Of a DNA stretch of 64,000 bases, positions 45,830-57,241 are shown in pieces. The DNA comes from Kingdonia uniflora (lineage: Eukaryota; Streptophyta; Magnoliopsida; Ranunculales; Circaeasteraceae), in contig JACGCM010002205.1 of NCBI GenBank assembly GCA_014058105.1, positions 2,232,001 to 2,296,000 of the forward strand, in the 5' to 3' direction. The translations under genes and the position numbers were made by a program. Below the pieces are notes generated by a model. The model was not told the DNA's origin. It searched no databases and saw only the letters and a list, made by a program, of their open reading frames with translations. Each line of letters opens with the position of its first letter. The stretch's first letter is position 1.

Positions 45830-48800
45830 AGTTTTTTTGTTGTGGGGATGTCAACTTTGCTTACCCCTACAACAGGAGGTCGACTAGCCATGAATTCTCG
45901 AGCTCGAGTAGTTACAGTAGTCCTACCCTCCTCTATAAATTTAATAGTTCAAGGGCCCAAATCCGTTCCCATGGAGCTAGTGCAATCTCCTTGATCTATA
46001 TTAACCTTGCTGAAACATTCCCTTTTTGACATCCAGTCAAACAAGGTATATTTCTCTAACTCAATTCTTTTAACTTCTTCTGCAAAATAAGTAATTACGG
46101 ACCTCAGCAGGTCTGAATGTAAGGCCTGAGTTATAATTGTATGAGACTAAGTCGTCCTCGCCCTTTGAAGGCGATCTTTTAAACTTTTGTACTTAGCCTT
46201 TTGACTCACCATTTCTCTATCAACCTAATCTCCTGTATTGATTTTTTGTCAGCTTTTGCTGACTCAGCTCGATTAGTCGCCTCCAATTCAATAACTTGAG
46301 CACAAAATGTCTTGATCTCCTTCTTCAGTTTATCCACATCTGGCATTTTCTTTTATAATCCCACTTTGTTCCTTATCACAATCTCCTTCAATCTGATAAC
46401 ACTCTCTAAATTTCCCTCCCTGGTGAGAGTGGCGTCTAATTTTTTTTCACACACCCGTAATTGCTCTACCCCTTTGCGTACATACCCTTGAATCCGAGCA
46501 ATATCCCCACCAACTCCCTTATTCGAACTGATATACTAACAATATTGCCTTGAACAAGAGAGATTCTGCCATCATTTTTCTTCCCCTTTGAGCTCTCCCT
46601 AACCTCTGCATTCCTGGCACAGAGGTTGACCTGACCTAATTCGGCCTTCAGGTGTGCCACCCTTTTATTTAACTCATTACATCTTCGCTAAACTGTTCGA
46701 AATTCCATATCCTTTGCAGAAAAAGCTGTAGTCAGTTGCTAATTTAGACACAATAAGATCGTCTCGAGCTCCCTTTATGTCGTTATCTTTATCAAATAGT
46801 TTCTTCTTCAATCGCCCTAGTTCGCTCCTACTATTCGCCAAATCAGTTCGAATGCGCTATTGATTATTCCTTTCTTTAAGTAGATTATTTCTCAAACCAG
46901 CCACCAACCGATTAAATTGTCCTCCGACCCTTCTAAAGCCTGTATACGGTAACGAGCCATGTCTGCCTCCCTGCTCTTTACCAATAGTACATCATTCAGA
47001 TTTTTGAGTTTCGCCGCATGTTCTTTTAACTCCTCAAAATATTTTTTCCCTTTCTAAATTTTGGTATCCTTCTCATCGATCTTTCTAGTTAGGTCGACAA
47101 CTCTCTCCGTGGCCTCAACAAACTTGAAGTGCACCCTCACATGCTGGTCTTCCCTATCCTTACTCACTTATCTCATCCTATCAAACTCCCCTGCAAACTC
47201 CTGGCTACATTGGAGAGCTTCATCTTCGCGTAGGAGAGCGGACTCTAATTCGACCTCTACATTACAAATATATTGTATCAGTTAGATTTAGAATGTCCAT
47301 CGATACATTTCTCATTTCAAACAAGATATCTATTTTTTGACATTCACTGTGTAAAACTACTTCAGAACTTAAGGTTGAAGTGTAATCTCGGATGGATGCT
47401 CTATAACATATATTCACAAATCTAAGGTACGCATTCTCTACACTTGAGTATGTTGAAAATCTAAATTCTTTTATGTCTTGTACCATTCCAGTGCCGTTTG
47501 CCCTCAAATAGGTAATGGGTTGTTGGTTTGTCTCTGCATTCTATTAATTACTTTGTTACTCTATACTAATGAAGCATACAAATCAAAATTTCTTGCTTTA
47601 CTTTAACCTACAGCTCTGCTTACGAAGACAGTAGGGATGCTGAGGTCTCTCTCTCTTTAGCAGGCTCAACCTCTAAATCTTTTATTCTGAGGTGTATGTC
47701 CTTAAGTTCCTACAGCAAAGTTTACAAAAAAGTGACTTAGCCTTCAAAATTCTATCTAAAATATGTCCAACCAATATACAAACATCCCAAAATATTTATA
47801 CATTCATAGTACAATCACACTATCCAACCTTCTCAGTTTTAGTTTCTGGGCATTCAATGTCACCCCCTTGGTTATTCCTTGCCGTTTGAGGAGGCATACC
47901 ATCCAGCCCATCAGCAACCCCGACAACATCACCTTCAAACTCTTCATCATCTTCCTCCATGTAGGTGCATGCCCTAATGGCATCCGCCTCCTCTTCGGAG
48001 TATCCTTTGGACATAAAGTGATACCCAAGCCTGTTACGCTCAGCTCCCACCTCCTCCAAATCCATGCTTGCCTCTGCTTGCAACCTGCTAATCTCAACAA
48101 CTTGGGAAGCCTTCAGGGATTCCAGCCGCTTCCCCTCCTTGCCCAAATCATTTTTCAATTGTGCTACATTCCATTCGAGCTCGCTCTTCTTCCTCTTCAG
48201 CTCCGCTCTCTCATCCTCGACCCCGAGGCATATTATCTTCATCAATCGAGCAACCTGTAAAAGATTAAACAAATCAAAATTATCGATTAGCTCGAAAAAT
48301 AGTACAAAATCCACCATAAACAAATACTCGAGCATATGAGTTTACCATTTTGCTCTTCTCCCTCCTTCTGCGGAGAGCTGCCAACCTGGCCTTCTCCTTC
48401 ACCTCTATCCAATCGTCCTCCACGACAGGTCAATTTTTAGCGACCTTCCCCAAGACACTTCAGAAGTTCAACCCTTCTCTTTTTCGCCTGTTTTGCAGCA
48501 GCACCACTTCCCGAGGTCCCAGCAATAGTAGCACGCTTCATGGTTACCTTTTGGGGAATGTTCAAGCTAATTTACTCGACGTAATGGACTCAGGATATCC
48601 TTTGCCCATTCTAGGGGTCTTCAGCAAGCGAGCTTACTTTTTCCCTTCAGTCCCTTTCCTTTTGCTGCTGTCAGCGCTCGTCATCAGCCTTGTCGATTGA
48701 GATTTCAAGACTTTTTCAACTTTTATATTAACACGCTTCTTTATGCTAATGCCAAGATCTTCAAATATAGCCTCGAGCTCAGTTTCCTCTAGAGTCACTT

Positions 48801-49045
48801 TATCCAACAATTATTCTTTCCTCTCCACCTGTGATTTGGGACCTGCCATACACACAACATGAACATCAACAAACATCGTAAAATTTCAACTATCAATCTT
48901 ATGCATTATACATTGTTATACTTACGTTATTATACAGTTCTAAACAGAAGTTCCATGGGTTCTTCATCATCTCTCTGAAGGCAGTCACCCTTCACCCATA
49001 TCATATTATCGTTCCAGTTCCATGAGTGAGACACGTCCAACTTAT
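45830..49045 (-). pseudogene. Element G aORF-3 (antisense)
   Basis: Minus strand, from right: 49045-48936, end of the transposon-protein-like domain (WNDNMIWVKGDCLQRDDEEP); intron 48843-48935; linker 48842-48346 (SQVERKE, then EETELEAIFEDLGI); intron 48256-48345; coil 48255-47820 with VEDERAELKRKKSELEWNVAQ, GYHFMSKGYSEEEADAIRACTY and GVADGLDGM; 47708-47610 (LRIKDLEVE); 47250-46060, coil with stops, including CRYRIQALEG-like and ELGQVNLCARNAEVRESSKGKK. Same order as element H. The 5' part of the domain is lost at 49045 where foreign fragments join. Confidence 0.6.
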
Positions 49046-50477
49046 CCCCATTCTCTCTTGCTCACTCATTAGCTATCCTTATGAAAACTCGAACATAAAT
49101 CAAATCTGCCTCCAATTCTTTGATTTGCACCTGGAAATGAATCAATTCATCATTAACATTAACAACTTTGACATCCCTCTATTTTTTCTTTGATCACCTC
49201 CGTCTTACTGCCGCGAGAACTTGAAAGATCCACCTTCAACTTCTCTACTCGTTCATTAAGCTTATCACATTGATTCTGAGTACACCAAAGACTAACATCT
49301 TTTACCTTTATAGTCTCACTCAGTTTCTCCACATCATTTTCAGTATTTACCAAATTTGCTCGTGCCTTAACCGGTTCGAGCTCCTTTCTCCTCAATTCCT
49401 CTCTCAAATTACTAAGGTACCCTGTTAGCTGCAACATTTCTACCTCTAACGATCTGGTACGATATTGTGCTATATCTACCTCTTTGCACTTCCCCTTTAC
49501 GTACTCTAATATACTTTTCAAATTCTCAACATCATTTTAAGCACTCAGTAGCTCACCTTGAACTCTCCCTAATTCCGCATCCTTCGTCTCGATCATTTGG
49601 CTTAGCTCGCTGACTAACTTTTCTGACCTAGTCAGCCTAAGCTCCACTTTTACATACTGATATGCGCTCTCCTCAAATACCTTATTGATCAGGTATTTGA
49701 ATGAGACTATGTATTGTAAGGAATATATTAGAAGTATTTGATGGATCGATTTATGATGTATTAATGAATAAATAGTAATTTATAGGAGCTTAAAGATTTG
49801 TACCTCAAAATTGAGGATTTAGAGAAAGAGCTCGCTAAGGAGAAATTTTTTGTGAATGCAACAGCTCTATCGGCCGCTCGTACAAAATTTTAGGTTAAAG
49901 AAAATAAAGGAAATAACAAAAACAACTGAATTGATATATTGGTAGCTCGTTTAGGATTGATCCCAGAGAAGATAGTATTAAGTTTAAAAATGCGAGTCCT
50001 GGTTTTATGGGAAAAACTTACTCCTTAAGTAATTAAAGACATACATAATCGACCTTACTCTCAGGAGCTGTAATAAACAGTGAGAGAGGTTTATAAAATG
50101 GGTACCTTAACATATTAGAAGATCGTTTTATTCATCCGATCCTAAGATTGTGTAACATATGGTCACCAGGACGAGAAGTCATCATAGCTTGAAGACTAAT
50201 TACTAGCTCGTTCTGGTGCATATATGATATATAATATGACTGTAAGAGATGTAATATTGGATGCAAACTATTATATATCGAACTATTTATATGAGAAATA
50301 TAAAATGTTCTCAATGTTTTGACCTTGAAATTGAACTTCTATGCAGGTCGAGCTAGATGCCGTACGATCTCGTGAAGAAGATGTGCTGAGATGTAATTGC
50401 AATTTTAAACTAGAATTCTATAGGATCGATCAGGTATTTGAGGAGAGCGCATATCAGTATGTAAAAGTGGCTCACCA
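49046..50477. pseudogene. Rearranged aORF-3 coil from another copy, with inverted joint
   Basis: 49046-49683 reads on the minus strand (coil: VEDIAQYRTRS-like DIAQYRTRSLEVEM, NVENLKSILEY, KLNERVEKLKVDL). 49690-50477 reads on the plus strand (LKIEDLEKELAKE, then an intron ending TATGCAG at 50345, then VELDAVRSREEDVL and FEESAYQYVKV). The last 39 bp of the plus part are repeated, inverted, at the right end of the minus part. Read together they are one coil whose second half has been flipped. Confidence 0.6.
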
Positions 50478-51350
50478 TTGGTTTCTTCACAAAGACAAAC
50501 TTACTTGGAGAATGACAACCAGCAAAACAACAAAGAAAAATATTTATAGAAGAGCAGCATTCAATACAAGGACAAATTTCTAACATTCATCATTAAACGA
50601 TATGGTCTTGGGATCCCAATAGCCAAACACATAAATAAATTTAATCCCTGGACCGCAATCAATACAACAACTCAGTCTTCCATAAATACATTCATTTCCC
50701 AAATAAATCCACATCAGCAAAATGCATCACTGAAATTTTGGAAACATCCTTCCATAATCTAATTCTGAACTCGATGGGCACTTTTTAACTCAAGCCATCT
50801 GTGCCTTCAGTTGTGAGGGGGCGATTGTAGGGACCTATCCCTCGAGCTGCAATAAACTTAAACTGATCCAATACTAAACTCATGTAATATATACATGACA
50901 TACACTATCAACAATGACACCTGTAGTACGAACTGATGAAGAACGTAGCTCGAACACTACAAATAAAATAAAGCAAGTCAAAGATACATGTCTCCCACAA
51001 ACTAGCAGTTACAAGTCCAACTACCACTTGCCCCCACTTTCAGGAGAACGTGCGCATGTACGGTTACAAACTGAGAGTGAGGTCTATAAATAGGATGAGT
51101 TCCAGAGGAGAAAGAACCAAGTTTTTCTAGCTTAAGAGATCATAACTTTTAATCAAAATATCATCCTTAAGCAATAAAGTTACAGTTACTAAATATTCAA
51201 GTCGAGGTTGAGGTTTTTACATATTCAAAGGTTTCTACGCTAATCGGCTGTGTCATTTCAATATTGGGTTATACTAATTCTTGCCATAGGCATATTTAGT
51301 GTAAGGACTATTTTGAGCTATTTCAAGAACTACGAAATTAGGCCATTACA
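50478..51350 (+). mobile_element. Element I: 3' end of a Tat-type element
   Basis: Holds only the first bases of an antisense aORF-1 (ATGGTGA on the minus strand at 50478), its TATA box (50546-50556), conserved 3' sequence matching D (15080-15399) and F, a GTGAGGGGGCGAT purine tract and a 525 bp LTR (50826-51350, TGTAGGG...GGCCATTACA; TATA at 51084-51093). The LTR is of a different subfamily from element G's, so it is not G's own 3' LTR. Confidence 0.65.
50546..50556 (-). promoter_or_regulatory. TATA box of element I aORF-1
   Basis: Minus strand CTATAAATATT, about 70 bp before the ATG at 50478. Confidence 0.5.
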
Positions 51351-52837
51351 GTAGGCATGGATGGGTGGCTTACCTTGATATCCTGGTTAGTAATTAAGAC
51401 TTTGGCAATATTTAGATTTCCTCCCTTGAGGTCTAATGAGAGTTCTGGGAGTCGTCCAATCCTACCCCAAAATATCACTTTTCTACATTTTTGTGCTACT
51501 GGAATTACTGTTCTCTTTAGCCAAAGCTTGAGTTTTTCTAGGAGTTGTGGGTGTATAGATTGGGGGGTACTTTCCATGCAATAGTGGCTCTTTTAGCCTA
51601 TAGAGTTGGGCATGTTTTCCTATCTGCAAAATCGTTGATTTCATGACTTCATTTTTGATCAAGTGCCGTAGAGTTTCAAACCAATGACCTAATCATAAAA
51701 ATTGTTGATCGGATGGTGTCCTTACCCCTAATTCGATGTCTGAACTCTCCAGGATGTCCTCATAGCCTCTTATCCTTAGCAAAACCTATTCTTAGTGCTC
51801 AATTACGTATCCCTTTCCATTTTTTTAATTGGTTGTTCTCAATCATTTTAGCATAAATATATTTTTCTAGTACTTGTGCACAATGCGTGTTTGCTGTATG
51901 GCCCTTTTCCTTAAGAAAAAGCTTGAGTTGCCTTCCGGTACCAGAATTGGCATCCTGGTTGACTATCCTTACCATTTGTCACTTCATGCTCCAAGGTTGT
52001 GGTTGTTTCATCCTTCCTATTTTGCTATATTTATGTCCTATTTCAGTTAATACTGTTAAGTATAAATTTTGAGCTCCCAGAATTTCTGTTTTACTGCCTG
52101 GAAAGCTTGAGTTGCCTTTTGATGCCTTGTTTCATCCTTTCTATTTTGCTATATTTATGTCCTATTTCAGTTAATACTGTTAAGTATAAATATTGAGCTC
52201 CCGAAATTGCTGTTTTACTGCCTGGAAAGCTTGAGCTGCCTTTTGATGCCTGATTGCCTTTGTGTACCTCCTTTCTTCCTTTTTTTATGCCCTCCATTAG
52301 TCGGATTACCTCCTTCGGTCAGAACTAGTTCTTGAATAAATAGGGGAGGGTTGGCATTCCCTTTCCTACTTAGGATGCGCTATGTACAGGATATAGTTAG
52401 GCTAAGTGCCGCTCATCTAGCATCTCAGAAAGGACCGTTTAGAGTCAAAGAGCCTAGCCTACTACTAGTGGCCCTTCTTTAAATAAAAGTTACCTACCAC
52501 TCCCATCTGCAAAGTTTTTTGATAGGGAGTAAAAACCCATAAGCTTTACAAATATTGATGAATAAATTGTTAATTGTAATGTAAATAAAAAGAGGAATCC
52601 ACCTGTAGGATGTAGGAAATTATTGCCAGCGACCAATGAATAAGGTATATTTGTCTCCTGGATCAAATTTTTTTCATAGTGGCTTTGTCTAGATGGTTAG
52701 GCACTCTCATTCTTAGAACTCGAGGCAAGGTTGGGCCTTATCTTATAGGGTGGGTTAAGGTTATTAAGCTACTCAGTGGCAACTTAGGGCGTCGTCAAAT
52801 ACAAGGATCGAAGATAAGTCACCTGGGAAAATTTAAT
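51351..52837. other. Unassigned DNA
   Basis: No supported gene. The minus strand at 51577-51338 has a 79-codon frame (contains LDLKGGNLNIAKVLITNQ) without a family I recognise. 52320-52520 has the mixed composition seen in plant organelle spacer DNA. Contains the duplication at 52007-52252. Confidence 0.35.
52007..52252 (+). repeat. Two-copy tandem duplication, period about 123 bp
   Basis: Both copies begin TTTCATCCTT and contain CTATTTTGCTATATTTATG, GTTAATACTGTTAAG and CTGCCTGGAAAGCTTGAG; they differ at few positions, so the duplication is recent. Confidence 0.8.
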
Positions 52838-53220
52838 TGATGTAGCGCATCCCTCATAGGGTCGTCTACTAGTCTAAGACCGTGTGAGACTTATTTTTAT
52901 TTTATACTTTAAGCTTAAGCTCTGTTGGAGAGGTCCAATATGAGTTATTAGGAGTTCCTATTTTTAGGTTAGTTTCTAGAATATTCCAAGCTAGGGTTTC
53001 GACCTCCCTTACGTGTTATAAAAAGGAGACTAGGTTTTTCAATTGTTCTCAGTTGATTTTGATTAATGAAAGTTAATTTTTTTAGTTGAAACCCTAGTTT
53101 TCTCTAACTCTCAAATATAACGTGATCTTCATACGAATCTTGCTTCCGTGTTCATAGTAATCATGTCAATAGGTATCAGAGCCGCATTAAAATCCAGTGG
53201 TTTTAGTTTCAAAAGTGAAG

Positions 53221-53815
53221 ATGCCTCGTGGAAGACCTGCGACGAAGAAACCTACGCTCGCTGACAATGTAGCGAGGATATCGGATAATCTTGATAGGCT
53301 TGAAGGGTTTGTTGAAGCTTTAGGTAGATGAGCCTTCCCCCCCCCCCCCCCAACCACCTCCGTTGGGCGTAACTGAAGATCTCTCTCTAGAGGGAAGCTT
53401 CGCCACGAGGAGCGACGAACTTAACAATTTGTTTATGAGTGAAGATGAGGCACGAGAATCTGGCTTGCAAAACCACTCACATGGGTAGCGGGTGGGTTAT
53501 AAACCACTAAAAATTCTGCCCAAAATGAAGCTGACAACCGAGCCGGATCCAGACGTTGTTGTCGGCCATGGAGATCTCAGCGGTGAAGTTGCTGAAACAA
53601 GAAAAACTGTAGTAAGGAAAGGTACAATTGACGAGGGAGATGACACCAGGCCATTTTCCACTGTAACAGGTGTACCTCCGTTTGACATTTTAACCAAATT
53701 TTTTGTCAATTTATGGCACCACAAAGTTCCAGTTGCAAAGGCAAAAAGAAGAGTGTATGACGAAAAGGGGACTACCAAAGCACTCACCAAATTCCATGAA
53801 AACCATCCCACTTAA
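53221..53815 (+). pseudogene. Element J internal reading frames, N-terminal
   Basis: ATG at 53221 opens MPRGRPATKKP, then DNVARISDNLDRLEGFVEAL, a gag-like start that ends in a stop at about 53331 before a C homopolymer (53336-53350). 53492-53815 is a second open frame with VPPFDILTKFFVNLW and a lysine-rich KVPVAKAKRRVY end. No zinc knuckle or capsid fold is evident. Confidence 0.4.
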
Positions 53816-54195
53816 ATTTTGATCGAAATCATCACCGGTTTGCAAAAACCAGAAAACCAGGCATTAGGTATGACGCCGAGGAAGAGAAAGGTGGAGTGAC
53901 CACTTCACTTACCAGAGTCTAGTGGGCATCCACGACTGGAGCTCAGGCCGGAAAAAGGGCAGAAATTAAAATTGAAATCGTGAGCGAGATTGGAATAGGA
54001 CATGGGGGAGAAAGAAGGAAGGGTGATCCCCTACTAACAGGTACACCAATGTTATTTAAATCCCAAATAGTTGGTCCTACATAATTGTAATGTCAACACA
54101 AATGTTGTGTAAAAGTTGTTACATCTCTTGGGCATGCCTCGTGGCATGCCAACTTCCAGGCACATATGAGCATGTCATGAGGCATACTGTAGGGC

Positions 54196-54612
54196 ATGCA
54201 TGCCTTACGTACTCAAAGTCAAAATAATATTATGTTCCAGCAGTGCACATACCAAGTAATGTGCCAAAGCACGGCTGAAAATCAACCGCTTGTCGATCTG
54301 CTTTGGAAAGGTTTTTTGGCAACTTTTGGGAAGCGGATCATAATTCCTTCTTCAATGTTGGGCAGAGATCGACGTATGGATGTCGGAGACGACATTATAC
54401 CCTCACTCTTGGGTACAATCTTAGGGTACAGAAAATTCCGCGGAAGACTTCAAGATTTCCAGAATAGTTCTACCGTACATATTTTGTGCATATTCTACGA
54501 GATGAAGATGAAGAAGAGATTGGGATGCAAACTACATACGTACGTGAGTCCTATGGAGTACCGCCCCCTGATTTCGTACACAAAATCTTCTCAAACAGAG
54601 GGCTTGATGTGA
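54196..54612 (+). CDS. Element J internal ORF, unknown
   Basis: 138 codons open up to the edge of the 3' LTR. Hydrophobic/charged mix with LGRDRRMDVGDDIIPSLLG and an MKMKKRLGCKL stretch. No recognised domain. It could be a captured host fragment, because non-autonomous LTR elements often carry such pieces, or an open frame by chance. Confidence 0.25.
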   Translation: MHALRTQSQNNIMFQQCTYQVMCQSTAENQPLVDLLWKGFLATFGKRIIIPSSMLGRDRRMDVGDDIIPSLLGTILGYRKFRGRLQDFQNSSTVHILCIFYEMKMKKRLGCKLHTYVSPMEYRPLISYTKSSQTEGLM

Positions 54613-54939
54613 AACATCCCTCATAGGGCAGTCTACTCGTGTGAGACTATGTGAGACTTATGTTTATTTTATGGTTTAAGCTTAAGCTATGTTGGAGAGA
54701 TCCAATGTGACTTATTAGCAGTTCCTGTTTTTAGGTTTATTTCTAGAATAATCCTAGTTAGGGTTTTCACCTCTCTTATGTTCTATAAAAGGGGAGCTAT
54801 GTTCTCAATTGTTCTTAGTTGATTTTGATTAATGAAATTTGATTTGTTTAGTTAAAACCTTAGTTTTCTCTAACTCTCAAATACAACAAGATCTTCATAC
54901 GAATCTCGTTTCCGTGTTTGTAGTAATCATGTCATTAAT

Positions 54940-56823
54940 AGCTCCAATGCATCCGCAAAAACAAGGTCCATTATCCTCCATATGCTGGCTTTCGCACACT
55001 AGGAGCGATTTCTCGCTTAAAGTTTCATATTAGTAATGAGTAGACACTTAGGTAAAGTTTCATCCTAGTGGAGTCATATCTATGCACGCAATTGGCGTCA
55101 ATCCTTTTTTTTACATTGTCAAGGTATTCGGTCATTCAGTCATAAGAAGGCTTTGGTCGTGATTTGGGCTCTTTAGGTTCTTAGCTGCTATGCGCTAGGA
55201 GCCAAATACAGATCCGTACGTCAAGGCAGATTTATACACTACCCGCCTAAGGGAGACTTTCCTATGAACCTTATTTAGTAACTAGAATGTAGATTTTTCC
55301 AGTTATAGCTATAACTATATTATAGCGGTGGTGACCAGATCTTCTTTTCCTCCTGTCCAAGAAGTAGCGAGGCCGCATCCTACTAAACAACTTCAGACTC
55401 AATGTCCTACTAGGGAAGAATGGATGGAACAACAATTCATAGAGCGTAACCATGAAGCATCCTAGCTCACAGGACCACTTAGCTTTGTCCTACTCACTCT
55501 TCCCGCTTCCGTAAGCTTTGTTTGATAGGAAACCAAACAAACTTGAAGCGAGAGGTGCCTCAAAGAAGTCGTTCAGACTCACGATCACGAACTAGGTTTA
55601 GTGGCTAGCTTAATCTTGATTATCTCCCATTTTACTCACGCCTCGGTCGTAGCTCTAACAGAACCTTATCTTACACTAAAGATATTCACTCCCACCTCCA
55701 AAGTTTGCATATAGAAGGCGTTCATTCTCTTTTACGCTGGCTTCCTCCCTCTTCCTCGGGCGCCCAGCCCTAAACTAATAGCTTGTGAAATCAAAGGCAT
55801 TTGATTGATTACTGGTCGTCATGAGCTATGTAACTAAACGCGCGCAATGGACAGGCAAAAAACTAGCAATTTCCTAACCAACTTATTGCTCTTAACTGGC
55901 AGAGCGGCGCTATGTCTAGAAGCTGCAGTTTGAGTGGCGTTATGCTGCTAGTTTGAGCGCTGAACCAAGTTGCTGCTTCTCTCCTCAACTCTATGCCTAA
56001 AGCCATAACGAGTGAATCTGTAGTTGACACTTGTGGTTTGCATCTTCAGCCATTTATGTTATCCGTCTAGGTGCGTAAGAGGTCGTAGGCTTAGAACGAT
56101 TCCTAGGAATCCCAAAGAATCGGGGCATGTGTTGCATTGGCTCTCGCCTTAAGTCTTTCTTTCTTATGCATGATAGCTATTGCACATTAGGAAGTCAACC
56201 TTACTTGCCTCTGTCATAGCTCTAACGGAACCTTATTTTGCTACCTTACCTTACTCACGCCTTTGCCGCACTTATGCTGCGTCTAACCACTACCTCCGGC
56301 TAACTTACTCACGCCTCTGTCGTAGCTCAATCTAGTTATCTTGCTTTTAACCCACGCTCACCTTTTGTGCTGGCTCTTTCTTATAATTTCACCCCAACTT
56401 CACACATTAGACATTACATTCGCTATTTATCCAGCTTTTTCCTTAATCCCTTTTCAGCACTTTTCTTTAATCCTTTTTTTAACCCATGACTCCGTCTTCT
56501 ATAGACATTACAGTTAGTTATTTATCTGTTGTTAGCTCTTTTCTTTTGTTACCTATTAGTTTGATTCTTTTAAGCCTTATTTAACTCGGTCGCTAGCTAT
56601 AAAGGTGTAGAGCGCATTCTAAAAGAAAGCTAAAGATATTACCCCACTTCTTCTTTAACTCCGGCGCCCTCCGACTACCTTCCTCCCACCTCTGTCATAC
56701 TTTTGCTGCATCTAACCACTGCCTCAGGTGATAGCTCAAAAGGTTATGTTTATTCCCTTTTACTCACGCCTCCTTAGCTGGCTCTGTTCACCTCCAAAAG
56801 AGTTCTAACTCAATTTTAGTTAT
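54940..56823. other. Low-coding DNA with organelle-like appearance
   Basis: No supported gene. Short phrases recur: CTTACTCACGCCTC(T/G)GTCGTAGCTC (55630, 56230, 56300 and nearby) and CTCTAACGGAACCTTAT. Balanced composition and many partly repeated phrases remind me of plant mitochondrial spacer DNA transferred to the nucleus, but I see no mitochondrial gene to prove it. Confidence 0.3.
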
Positions 56824-56826
56824 TAA

Positions 56827-57238
56827 GAACATCCCTAACAGCAAGTGTGATTTTGGGTGTGGGCTCTGACAGGGGGACAACAAAAAACCCAACCCACACC
56901 CATTCTCTTCCAGCAGTATGTTTGAGTTGAGTTTTTTTTTTAAAATTTAGTCTGCGCGGTATTCCTTTGTCCACATAACTATTCATCTCTCTCACACATC
57001 AATAAAAAAAATCAAAAAATCAAAAAAAAATTAAATGCGGCGGTAATCAAAATACTGCGCGGTAATCAAAACACCGCCAAACTCATTTTTTTTCGTGAGC
57101 TCCTCACACTCGGTTGAGTTACTGTAGCGCCACGTAGGAGAACTCACACCCATTTTTTAGCTATTGGGAGACTCAAAGTGTGAGTTTGAGTTTGCGTTTG
57201 CAAACCCAACTCAAACCTACACCCTGCTGCGTTTGCTC
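56827..57238. mobile_element. MITE, PIF/Harbinger (Tourist) type
   Basis: 412 bp flanked by TAA (56824-56826 and 57239-57241), with imperfect inverted ends GAACATCCCTAACAGCA and GAGCAAACGCAGCA. Three-base TAA/TTA target duplications and GAGCATC-like ends are typical of Tourist elements. A sub-terminal inverted block (TGGGTGTGGG...and its complement near 57140-57225) supports a foldback. Interior holds GCGGTAATCAAAA twice. No coding capacity. Confidence 0.75.
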
Positions 57239-57241
57239 TAA

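Larger units (their letters stand above)
52838..54934 (+). mobile_element. Element J: small non-autonomous LTR retrotransposon
   Basis: LTRs 52838-53168 (331 bp) and 54605-54934 (330 bp), TGATGT...ATGTCA, flanked by TTAAT on both sides (52833-52837, 54935-54939). TATA at about 53028 (TTATAAAAAG) and 54783 (CTATAAAAGG). GGTATCAGAGCC at 53172-53183 is the initiator tRNA-Met-type primer site. CAGAGGGCT precedes the 3' LTR. The 1.4 kb interior has no RT, RNase H or integrase. It must rely on enzymes of another element. Confidence 0.9.

Noticed and set aside
47763..48339. Plus-strand frames of 165 and 91 codons
   Set aside because: Shadows of the aORF-3 coil, which is supported on the minus strand by alignment between elements G and H.
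34454..51350. Treating 28004-51350 as one element with LTRs at 28004 and 50826
   Set aside because: The LTR at 50826 is a different subfamily from that at 28004, its flank does not repeat AAAAT, and a rearranged joint lies between.
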